Below are positions 38,632 through 50,643 of a DNA stretch of 64,000 nt, piece by piece. Made by a program: the position numbers and the translations under genes. The stretch covers positions 35,891,141-35,955,140 of the forward strand of contig JACGWO010000006.1 of assembly GCA_034509735.1 (NCBI GenBank). The letters run 5' to 3'. Source of the stretch: Sesamum alatum (lineage: Eukaryota; Streptophyta; Magnoliopsida; Lamiales; Pedaliaceae). The notes under the pieces were generated by a model. The model searched no databases. It had not been told where the DNA came from and worked only from the letters and a program-made list of their open reading frames with translations. Numbering within the stretch: the stretch's first letter is position 1; each line of letters opens with the position of its first letter.

Positions 38632-40701
38632 GAACATATATTTCAAAATTACAAAAAAGAAAAAGAAAATCACCAGGGACCGAGTTCGCATAGTTGGACA
38701 TCGTTGGGCTGCTGCTGTAGGGTACGTTTATTAGACGGCTGTTAAAAATAAGGGATATTTACAGTTTTTCAAATAACTATAAAAGATTTATAATTATATC
38801 AAATTTCAATGAAACTCTTTCTAATTTAATCTTGTTAATAAAGCAATGTCTTTTTACGTATTTTAATATAATTGTACTAAAATACCTTTTTTTTCTTGTA
38901 TCTCATTCATTACTAGGTCACTAGTATATAAAGTTAAATTTGTTTAGTAAATTTAAAATGTGAACTGATTTTGAGTAATAAACCTTTTTTTATTAATATA
39001 TTATTATAACCATATAAATAAATATTGATTTTTTTTCTATATTTTGTACATTCATCGTTTATGGCCGATGATTAATTGCAGTAACGTAGTATATGTCACT
39101 TGCACCAAAATGTGCATCCCTTTTTAAGGTAGATTCCTATCGTTGTATGCTTGAAAAATGCATTGGGAGTTCTCTTTAGTTTTTTCCTTTAATACATAAA
39201 TTATTTTAAATTTAATATAGAATAAATTTATGCGCACATATTAGATGTGTCACTATTGCTCGTTTATAAGTGTGCAAATTACATGGTCTCGTATTATAAG
39301 GCATAAATATAATACTTTTTTATGTAAAAATAATATCATTGAATTTAGTTAATAATTTATACTTTTCGTTTTTATATAAGAATGGAACAAATGTATTTGT
39401 AATTTTGATACTTTAAAAGCTAAAACATGTACAAATAAATAGGAATAATTCTTATTTATGAAGTATATTAATATTATAAAAGAGAAATTATTGTCAACAA
39501 TCATTTATATATAATAAAATAGAATTACTGAGACTATCCATCTAAGCGCCACGTATGCGCAGATGTGGATAGCCTCAATGAGCTTAATTCTGTCAAATGA
39601 AATTTAACAACTTTTTAGATAAAAAAGGAAAAAAATATTAGTATTTATCTAAAAGAATCTAATCGATATTATATATTGATATACTTTTTATAAGTAAACA
39701 AAAAAGGTATTTATCCAATATATATGTACTTATTTTATAGATAACATCCAATAGTTTATCCACAAAAACAAATTGTATTTTTCAAAAACTAATTAAATAG
39801 AACTATAAGTTAATTTATTTTAAATAAAAAAATAAATAAATAATTAATACATTAAAACTTAAATTAATTAGTAAATATAAAAATACAAAAGTATATTGAA
39901 TACAAAAAATGAATTTGAATTATTTTACTATCTATTTACCTAAAAAAAAAGAGTGAATCTTTTGGATAAACAAATAATCATACACTTATCTAATTTAAAT
40001 ATAAGATAAATGATAATTTTTTAAGTGGCAAAATAACTAAGTAAACAAAATTACAAAGAATTTATCATTTAAGGTAATTAATTAGTAAAAAGTTTAACTT
40101 TATTTTTATATTCAATACACGTTTATTTTTTTATATTTATTAATTACTTTAACTTTAAGTTTGAAATTCTTTATTGTTTATTTATTTTTATATTTCATAT
40201 TTTAAATTATTTATAAACTTATTTCTTTATTTTATCGAAAATACAATTTTCTCGTGCCTTAGTACAGGTATTAACTAGTTAAAATTATATTTTCCAAATT
40301 ATAAAGTCAGTCGGTCCGCTCTGTTAGGTTTGGACTCAATTTGAACTTAGATCTAAATTCTATAAAGGTCTAATAAATTGAGCACTGAACTTTGAAACAT
40401 CTAACTTATATCTAAGACTTTGTTTTCTTATACCGCACAAGAACATTAAGAGGGAATTGAAGGATAAAACAACATTATCACTTAATTAATAACCAAATTC
40501 TGTTAATGTCGAAATTTCAAAAGTCGAGAAATTGAACATAAAAGTGCTTTAAAAGCCTATCAAAATGAATTTTTTAACAAATATATACGGTAAAAGGATA
40601 TATTGAATAAATGTTCAAAAGATCATAAATCATCGAGTCGCACCAACATGTATGTATTGATTTCAATGTAGTGTAATGATAATTCTTGATTATATATATT
40701 G
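38632..40701. other. Long AT-rich intergenic DNA, no gene
   Basis: About 2 kb with no supported gene. Frames are short and stop-rich. A less AT-rich patch near 39535-39600 (GGATAG in inverted forms around AAGCGCCACGTATGCGCAG) may be a repeat end. Confidence 0.4.
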
Positions 40702-40976
40702 GAAAAAATGCAAGAAATCCACCAGTAATATTGTAAATGAACAAATTATCCCTCATATGAAAAAATAGATAGTAATTTATTCCTCTGTATTTTTCAAAAT
40801 GAAGCAGTTTACTCTCTTGTGTTTTTCAAAATGAAGCAATTTACCTGCCTGCCCAGAGGGACAAATTGCTTTATTTTTAAAAATATATGGGGGTAATTTA
40901 TAAATTTATTTTTTCATAAAGGAGTAATTTGTTCATTTGCAACATCATAAAAGGATAAATTGCATTAAACCCTATT
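40702..40976. repeat. MITE-like foldback, same family as 5857-6142
   Basis: The right end on the minus strand reads GGGTTTAATGCAATTTATCC, closely matching the left end of the element at 5857. Both contain TTTTTCAAAATGAAGCA-like internal blocks and a CAAATGAACAAATTA block. The left end is more diverged. Confidence 0.55.
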
Positions 40977-41264
40977 TATATATATTAATTATTAATAATC
41001 AAAATTTATGATATCATTGTAACTGTCCCATTATTCAAATTGACGAAGACATAGTGGTTGAAAAATGAAAATTAAAGAAAGATGTAATAGTATAATGAAT
41101 TTAACAGGGGTGAAAACGCATTAAACTAAAATGTTCATTCATGTCGTGCGATCTTCTTTGACTCAGATGCTTTGATTTCCTTTATGATATATCAAGGAAT
41201 TCAACGCTTGAAAACGAGTCGTGCACACTCTTCAATTTAGTCTATTCTTGGTTTTCTCCATAAC

Positions 41265-44200
41265 ATGCCGGGTGGCAACCCTCCCAAACCCCCTCACTCC
41301 TCCTTCCCCGCCCACTCCCACCACCGCAAATCGCGCTGGGAAACCTCCTCTTCGGCCTCCGGTTCCGGCTCCGCTAAAGCTGACCACAAGCCTTCGCCTA
41401 ACACCACCACCACCACCACTATTCCTCCGAACAATAGAGATCCCAACAGCAAACTCCCAGCCACAAAACCTAGACCCAGGCCGGAGAACCCATCTCCAAG
41501 GCCTGATAATCCCAACTTCACATCTGGTCCAAGGCCCGTTTTTCCCTTCACCGATCTGCCTCCGCCCCCATCTTATGGATTCCATATGCTCGACCGCCGG
41601 AGTATAGTCCTTGCAGATGGCTCCGTGCGATCTTACTTCGCTCTGCCCCCGGATTATGAGAATTTTGCACGTATGCCTCGGCCTGGTTTCCGGCCCGAAT
41701 TCCTTGGCCCGCGTGATTTTGGGCTTGATAGACCCCCTATCCCAATGAGCCCCGAATTTCTCGGCCGCGATGCTAGGACCCGGATTGCGGATCATTGGAA
41801 TGCGGGCATCGAGAATTCATTGAAACGAAAGTTTGGGGAGGATGAGAGGGGAGCTAGAGATGATGGGTTTGAGAGGCAAAGGCAACAGCTTTTGCAGTAT
41901 GGAAATGCGAATGGGCCGGGGTCAAGTGCTGGGTATAATCTTGGGAGAGGCGAGGAAATGAGAGCCCCTAAGAACATGAGGCTTCTTGAGGGGAGTGCGA
42001 GCAAGCTTAAGCATAGTGAGGTTGACCAGAATGCTTTAAAGAAGGCATTTTTACATTTCGTGAAGTTGGTCTTTGAGACTGCAAATCAGAGAAAGAATTA
42101 TTTGGCGGACGGGAAGCAAGGACCTCTGCCATGTCTGGCATGCGGCAGGTCTTATGCTGATCCATGTTTAAGATTACATACATTTGTTTTAAGATTTCTG
42201 CTTTATTTCTCTGGTTATTGTGAGGGTAAGTGTTCTAAGTAGACTTTGTTGTGTTAGTTAAGTGGTCCTATACACGAGTGCATATAGATTGTTTGGTAAC
42301 TAACGACTAACCAGATGCAGGGCAGTAGGTGGGAGTTTTTGGATAGGGTTAGTTTGAATACTTTGCTGAATTTATCAGGTGAATATGAATGCATGCACAG
42401 AGCTTGACGCCACCCGACAAACTCATTATTATCATGTTTTTTACTTCAGAATCTGTGGTGGATAACAGCATATTTCTTTGTACAAAAGTATTGCTCAATT
42501 GATGCTTGCTTCTTGTTGCTTACTTATATAGGTTATCTGATATTGAAGATAGTAATCTGCAGGAGATTTTGTCTGTTGTAGGGGGTAATTGGAATTAGTG
42601 TTATGATATTGTCGATGTGTACATAAAATAGGAAAGTAAGGGAGTAGCACTGGCCTTTGATCGTTAGCTCTCTTTTAACCTGAGGGCTCGAGGGATGTTA
42701 GCACATTAAATACGGTATTAAAGACATTCACTTTTATTACATAGAGGTATTAGCATAGTTGTTAGGCACATGGCGCATCATGGCGCAAAGGTGCCCTGGA
42801 GCCATGGCGCACGGTGCGGCGCTCTCCTATGAAAAGCACGACGTGTATTTGCAAAATAAAATTATATATTCATACATCAATATCTTTTAGCATCAATAAT
42901 GCACAAACAATTTCCAGAAATTATATTAACCATTATTAATAAAAGAAATATGTAAAACAACTAGTCTTAGGGAAAAGAAGAGTTCCAAAAATGCAAGACC
43001 ATTGAGCAAAACATACATAATCATTATAAAAAGGAAAAACATCAGATATCTATCACTCTGACTGAGTTTCTTCTCCAGTCAAGGGCTTTCTCTTCTTTTT
43101 TTTTTTTGTTTTTTCGATTCTTTTAAGAAAAAAAAGTTAAAGGCTGGGCTTGCTGAAGTGCGGCGTTATTTAAAACTGGGAGAGCCCAGTCCTCAACCCA
43201 GCCTATTGTGGCTGGCTTTCACCTGGCGCCATAGCGCTCCATTTCTGCGCCAGGAGCAAGCCCAGATGCCATTTACCATTTGCACTGTGCGCCTTGGGCT
43301 TCCTTTTATAACTATGGGTATTAGTAATCAAAGGGGATTCTGCTAGATAATGATAATCCTCTAGCCCTATTAGCATTCTTATTATAGGTAGAACTGGTTA
43401 AGAGTGCGAGTCTGATGGGGAAGTGCCGGATATATAGGAGGTATATTTGCAGGCCCAATTCTGCGTAGCAAGCCATGGAGGAACTCTTTATAGTCTTGAT
43501 GTAATTGAGGCTTGTAAGTAAAGGACGATATCCAGACTGGTAATGTAAATAAGGAGTGTCACTCTTTCTAGGGGTAATAAATAGTTCTAGAAAGTGTATT
43601 TCCTTCCTAAGAATCCTAACTGGCTTATGACTCTCATTTCCCTGATGGGAAAGAAAGATACCCCATGAAAGTGCGTTTCTGTAGTCCAAGTCCCCTAGAA
43701 AGTGTTTTATGCAAAACTGGTATTTGTGATGTGATAACGTTGAAGGCGTAAATCCTCAACTTGAAGATCAGTAGTTGCGGTGATGTGAATGCAATTAAGG
43801 TTATAAAATCTTCATGAGCATTACCAGAATTGATTAATTACCACCTACTGTTTACTTGTTGACTTTGCTCTTTATTCCATTTTTGACTGAGACCATTATG
43901 CAGCAGTACTATGTGAAGCAGCATTGCCTTTAATAGGTAACTAAAGGAATGTGGTTGATGGTACATCACACCCTATCAAGTGTCAGAAAGCACTCTATGT
44001 TTTATGATGATGCTATCATTTTAGCATAGCATACTTTGAAGTTTGAGTATCATTTCCGCTTGAATATTTTTGGCATTTTTCATGTGTTGTAGCTTATTTG
44101 TCATGCTTGGAGAGATGTATGTCATGCTTTTGCTCTGGAGCTTCGAACTTAGACTTTAAGGTTCGTTTTGTTGATTGTAGTGTGGGTGTTAGACATTGGT

Positions 44201-47200
44201 AATCTTTAACACACCTTAACACAGTGGGTTTGTAAGAAGTCTTTCAAGTTTATGCAGAAATTAGAGTCAAATTCCATTCTTGTGCCTGGCCTTTTGATGT
44301 TCTGACATTGGGCTGGAGTATCATAGAAGGTTCTTTCATATAGGCTTTTTGGTAACTCTTGAAGGCAAGGAAATAGACAACAATCCATCCACAGGGTCCT
44401 ACTTTGTCCTTCTAAAGTAAAAAGTCGTTTACTCTGACATCATGTCAGCGGAATGTCCTTTCTTCATAGTCCTCTGAGATGAATGGACCAGCGCTTTTGC
44501 ACTTTAACTTTAAAGTGGACAGTCTTACTAGCTATACAGATTTGTTTTTGTTAGTTTTTCAAGTTTCATTTGGAGCGTTTATCAGGAACTATGTAGTCTT
44601 TGTGATTTGTGCCATCTGCAATTTTTAAATTGATTTCCATAAGAACATAAATATATGTGGAAGATCCTCCGTTTGGATTTGTATTTTACACATATGGAAT
44701 CAACCCAATTTTGCAGTTGATCGGGGTTTTGATGGTGCCTAGGCAGAGCATAATTATTATTTAGGGTTTACCTTGCTGCCTCAGCAGATCGCAATTTATT
44801 ATGTAGTCCAGATAGAATGGTTTCTAAATATTTATGATTACCCATGTTGGGTTTACTTGTCTTCTCAAAATATGTGTGTGCTGGGGCCTTGAAAAAGGTT
44901 CTGTTTATTGGATGTGCAGATATTTTAGTGTAAAATCTGTGGCTATAACTGAATCATAGTAAATGCTTTGTGAATAATGATTTTGGTTGATTATTCATTT
45001 CTGACTTTTGCACTCTAGTGGAGCTTTTTTTGTCCCTCCCATGATTTCTTAATATATTCATCCGTTTACATAGAGCAGAGCTGCTTGATTTTGTGTATAT
45101 TTTGCTCATGCCTGTCGAGATGCTTGGTTCTCTGGATCTGATGTACTGGCAGCAGGTTGAACTCAAATAGTCATATTTACCATTTATGACTTTGCCAATG
45201 TATATACTCCCAAAACTTTAATACAAAGAGGATTGTCTATGTAGTATTATACATTGCTACCTTGTGTTTGATGGGGGACAATTCTGAAGGCTAGCATTAT
45301 TGTACGAAGTGATAAAAGAAGAGATGAATCTATATTATTGATTAATGATGATTCCACCTCTATTTATAGTGATGGAATTTAAGGATAACTACACCTATAG
45401 AAGAGACCTACTTGAAGTAAAACTACACCTATAGAAGAGACCTACTTGAAGTAAAATAGGAAAAGATAAGAACAAATTTAAATATTCTAACACTCCCCCT
45501 CAAGCTGGAGCAAATATATCAATCATGCCCAGCTTGTTACACATAATATTAAATTGTTTTGTTCCTAAAGCCTTGGTAAAAACATCTGCTCTTTGCTCTG
45601 AAGAAGGAGTAAAGGGAGTGCAAATTTTCTGACTCATGACAGCCTCACGAATGAAGTGACAATCAACCTCAATATGCTTTGTCCTCTCATGGAAAATAGG
45701 ATTACTGGCAATATGAATAGCTGCTTGATTGTCACAGTGCATAGGTACAGGATCATTGTTCGTAAAACCTAACTCTTTCAAAAGATTCTTTAACCACAAA
45801 ACTTCACTAGTGGTGTGAGCCATAGCCCGTATCAGCTTCTGCGCTTGACCTAGCAACTGTAGTTTGTTTTTTGCTACGCCAAGTCACAAGGTTCCCACCA
45901 ACATAGGTGCAATATCCAGAAGTAGATTTTCTATCATCCTTCGACCCTGCATAGTCTGCATCAGAATAGGCTTCTATCTTTGTGTGTCCATGCTGTTGGA
46001 AGAATAATCCTTTTCCCGGGGATGCCTTTATATATTTCAAGATCCTTAGAACAGCTTCCCAATGAACTGATCGTGGCTTATCCATAAACTGACTAACTAG
46101 GCCAACTGCAAAGGAGATATCAGGTCTAGTTACGGTTAAGTAGATTAGCTTGCCAACAAGTCTTCTATACTTTGCCTCGTCCTCCAAATAGTTACTATCA
46201 TCATTCCAAAAATCAGGATTAAATTCCATAGGAGTGTCCACCGGTTTAGTGCCGAGTAAACCTGCTTTCTGAAGGAGATCACAGGCATATTTTCTCTGAG
46301 ATAGAGAGATCCCATGCTTGCTATGAGCAATTTCAATCCCCAAAAAATACTTCGGCCTCCCCAAATCTTTAGTGACGAAGTGCTTCCTTAGGTATGTCTT
46401 GGCTTCTTCTATCCCGGAAACATCACTACCGGTGATTAAGATATCATCAACATAGACTGCTAGAATAACCGTACCTGATTCCTTAATTCGAACAAAGACT
46501 GAATGATCTGCTTGGCACCGTGAAAATCCAAACTCACCAATAATAGTACTGAATTTATCAAACCATGCCCTTGGACTTTGTTTAAGACCGTAGATCGCTT
46601 TCTTCAATTTGCACACCATTCGTTGCTTCTCCCCCTGAGCAACATAACCTGGAGGTTGCTCCATATAGACAATTTCCTTCAAGTCACCATATAAGAAAGC
46701 ATTTTTGATGTCCATCTGATGCATTGGCCAACTGAGATTAACTGCCAAGGAAAACAAAACTCTAATAGAGTTAAGACGAGCAACAGGGGAGAATGTTTCA
46801 AAATAATCTACCCCATATGTCTGAGTAAAGCCCTTGGCAACCAGGCGAGCTTTTGTATCGGTCTAGGGACCCGTCAGCATGAAACTTGAGGGCGAACACC
46901 CATCGACAAGCGACGACGTCGACGTTAGGAGGTGGATGGACAAGCTCCCAGGTTCCCCGGGAAAGGAGAGCCGACATCTCCCCATCCATCGCCGCCTTCC
47001 ACTCCGAATGCGAAAGTGCCTCATAATAAGAATTAGGGATAGAAACAGATGATAGAGAGACAGAGAAAGCACGATAAACAGGACTAAGACATTTATAGGA
47101 AAGGGAATGAGCCAATGGATGAGCAGTGCAAGACCTTTTACCTTTGCGAAGGGCAATGGGAAGATCCTCCGCAGACATAGGGGTCGGGGTGCCAGGAGCT

Positions 47201-50200
47201 GCAGCAAGAGGAAGACTTGGCGGATCAACAGGCATGGTAGTCGTAGAATGAGTACGCCTGCAATACACCTGTAAAGGTCGTGTAGGTGGTTCGGTATGGG
47301 GAGGATGTGAGAGTGCCGGGACCGGTAAGGGAAGAGATGGAAGAGGAACATAAGGGGAAGGGGTCTTAGAGTAATAAGCAGTGGACTCAAAGAAAGTAAC
47401 ATCGGCAGAGGTAAATGACCGGTGAGATATAGGATCATAACACCGATACCCTTTTTGTGCTCGTGAATACCCCAAAAATATACATTTAACAGAACGAGGT
47501 GACAGTTTATCGAGGTTAGGAGAATGGAGATGAACAAAGCACACACACCCAAAGACTCGAGGAGTTAACCCAAAGAGAGGCTTACCAGGGAAAAGACAAG
47601 AATACGGAATATCCCCACTGAGAACACTAGAAGGCATACGGTTAATGAGATAACAAGCTGTGAGAATAGCATCCCCCCAATAGGATTTTGGAACATGCGT
47701 ATGAGCCAAAATAGTGCGAGCAACATCGAGAAGGTGGCGATGTTTGCGTTCGGCGACACCATTTTGTTGAGAGGTATACGAGCAAGAAGATTGATGTAAA
47801 ATGCCATGAGAATCACAGAAGTTAGAAACTGCTTTTTGGACATATTCAAGAGCATTATCAGTACGGAAAATACGAATATTAACAGAGAACTGAGTTTTTA
47901 TTTCATTATAAAAGGAAGTGATTATACTAGGTACTTGAGACCTATCCTTGAGTAAATAGACCCAAGTCATTCTTGAGTAATCATCAACAAAGGTAAGAAA
48001 GTACCTAAACCCACCAATAGACTCAATACGACACGGACCCCAAATATCAGAATGAACTAAACTAAAAGGAGAGGAACTACGGTTGTCAAGACGAGGTGGA
48101 AAGCTAGCACGATGGTGCTTTCCCAACTGACAAGACTCACAATCCAAACGTGTAGACTGAATAGGTAAAACCTTCTTTAGATTAGGTAAGGATGGATGAC
48201 CAAGACGACAATGCCACTGAAGAGGGGAGACAGAGGCAGAAAGAGCACGAGCATCTACAGGTGTAGTATGATCTAGAAAGTAGAGACCACCACGCTCATG
48301 ACCGCCACCAATCGTCCTCTGTGTTTGCAGATCCTGGAACACACAGTAAGAAGGAAAAAAAAGTTACCGAGCAGTTGTGGACTTTTGTAAGTTGACTAAT
48401 AGAGAGGAGACTAACAGGAAACTTTGGTGCATACAAGACATTATTAAGGGTAAGTTGGTGTGTGGGATGAACAGTACCAGAGCCATATATGGGAGAGTAG
48501 GATCCATCAGCGAGGCGAACGAAGGGAGAGGTATGAGAAGGAGAGAGGGAGTAAAAAAGAGAGCGATTACCAGTGAGGTGTGTAGTAGCACCTGAATCTA
48601 GCATCCAAGACTCACCAGGAGTTGCAGCAAAGGCACCCGGAGTGGAAGCTGTGGCAGGGGCAGTGGAATTAGCCACAGGGCGATGGAGGAGCTGTTCATA
48701 TTCTTCACGGCTAAGGGTAACCAAATCAGATTCATTAGCAGAAGGTTCCGATGTTGTAGGTTCACCATCACCTTTAACTGTATTGGCCCACTCCGATTTG
48801 CCATATTTGAGCCAACATTTTTCCACAACATGATTAGTTCGACCACAATGGGTGCAGTAACGGGAGTTAGTAGAAGCATTGGAGCCTCGACCACGACCAC
48901 CACGGCCTCGGGAGGAGTTTCGACCGCGACCACGAACTGCCATGGCTGAGGACTCGGTGGTTGGACCAGATGAAGAGTCAGAGGATATAGTAGCCACGCG
49001 GAGGACACAAGACAGAGCATTGGATAACGTAGGCACAGAGTCACTGGCTAGGAGGTGATCACGAACCGATTTCAAATTGTTGTCGAGGCCGGACAGGAAC
49101 TTCGCCACCAAAAAATCTTCCCACTGAGTCTTGCGAGTCTGAGCAGCACAACTCAAGGGGTGATATAGCAAAATTTTATCAGATGTGCCCTTCAAGGAGG
49201 CAAAATAGTCGGCTACTGTACGGCCATCCTGTTTGAGGGAAAAAAGTCTCTCATACAGTTCAAATACCCGAGAAACGTTCTTTTCCTGAGAATACATGTC
49301 ATGTAAAGTATCCCACATTGTTTTAGCAGAAGTGAGAAACATAACATTGGAACCGACAGTTTCCTCCATACTATTCAGAAGCCAAGTCATAACCGAGTAA
49401 TCAGCTTGTTGCCAAGTCGAAAAATTAGCATCAGTAGAGGTTGGTGGAGGAGCCAAAATATGATTAAGCTTATTTTGAGATCCAAGAAACAACCGAAAGG
49501 CTTGGGACCAGAGGATATAATTCTGGCCATTCAACTTGACAGTGGTGCCAAGAGCACCTTTATGTTCAACGGTAGCCATGATCAAGGGGGGATAGACAGA
49601 CAGATAGATAGGACAGCAGCAGCAGGGAGAGCAGTCAGCAACGAAAAGCTGATTCAGGTGAGCATCTCAGATCGGGCGCGGCGCAAGGTGCAACGCCGGA
49701 GGCGGGCGTCGCGAGCAGAAGTGGCGGAAGGGCGGGGCGGCGCAAGAAGAAGGCGCGGCGCCGCGAGAGAAAGCGGCGACGGCGGCGACCGACGGGTGTG
49801 AACGCAAGGTGAGGGGCCGACGGCCGCGGCGGCCGAGTGACCTGCGGCGGCGGAAGGGGGTGGCGGTGGGTTGCAAAAAAACTAGGGTTAGGTTTTTCTC
49901 TCTTGTTTTTTTTTTTTTTTTTTTTTTTTTTTCAGAAATATATATAAATATATATATATATACAACTTCTTTCTCACTTTTTCTGAACCTGCTCTTATAC
50001 CATGTACGAAGTGATAAAAGAAGAGATGAATCTATATTATTGATTAATGATGATTCCACCTCTATTTATAGTGATGGAATTTAAGGATAACTACACCTAT
50101 AGAAGAGACCTACTTGAAGTAAAACTACACCTATAGAAGAGACCTACTTGAAGTAAAATAGGAAAAGATAAGAACAAATTTAAATATTCTAACAATTATA

Positions 50201-50593
50201 ATTATTGATTTTTCAGTTTAGGTAGGAGAGATAAAGTTCATAATTGGAACCCTTTAGGCAGACTGCAATGTGGTGCTCTAGCAGATTTTTGTTCCATATC
50301 TGATACTTGCTTGTTAGTGTATTACATTAATTTTCATTTCTGTACATTGGTATTGTGCATAGTTGTAAATGGCCCTCTATGGCATACACCATGGCGCACA
50401 AGGCAAGGGCCCAGCGCCATTTTAACCTGCCGCAGCCATGGCGCCTTTTGCTGGGTGCCTGGAGAAAGAAACTCTTATTTGTGCCAGTTTTGTCAATCTG
50501 AACTGTAAACATGAGAACTATGTAGTCTGATGACCAAGAAGTCAGACAGGCACCGTCTCTGGAAAGGGGTAGAATTGATAAATTTAGTAGCTT

Positions 50594-50643
<50 letters not shown>

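Larger units (their letters stand above)
45301..50194 (-). mobile_element. Ty1/copia LTR retrotransposon, full length, young
   Basis: The 4,894-bp element is on the minus strand within intron 1 of the XS gene. It has 192-bp LTRs (TG...CA) with no difference seen between them, a 5-bp ATTAT duplication, an initiator-Met-tRNA type primer site, a polypurine tract, and one gag-pol region in the copia order gag, protease, integrase, reverse transcriptase, RNase H. Identical LTRs point to a very recent insertion. The coding region is broken by several one-base run-length differences (see 45500-49579). Confidence 0.96.

Noticed and set aside
41232..41795. A 187-codon minus-strand frame opposite XS exon 1
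   Set aside because: The plus strand encodes the recognised XS protein; the minus frame is rich in Gly/Arg as expected of a shadow.
49406..49801. A 131-codon plus-strand frame with Arg-rich tail
   Set aside because: It runs antisense to gag and into the GC-rich leader; its composition reflects GC content.
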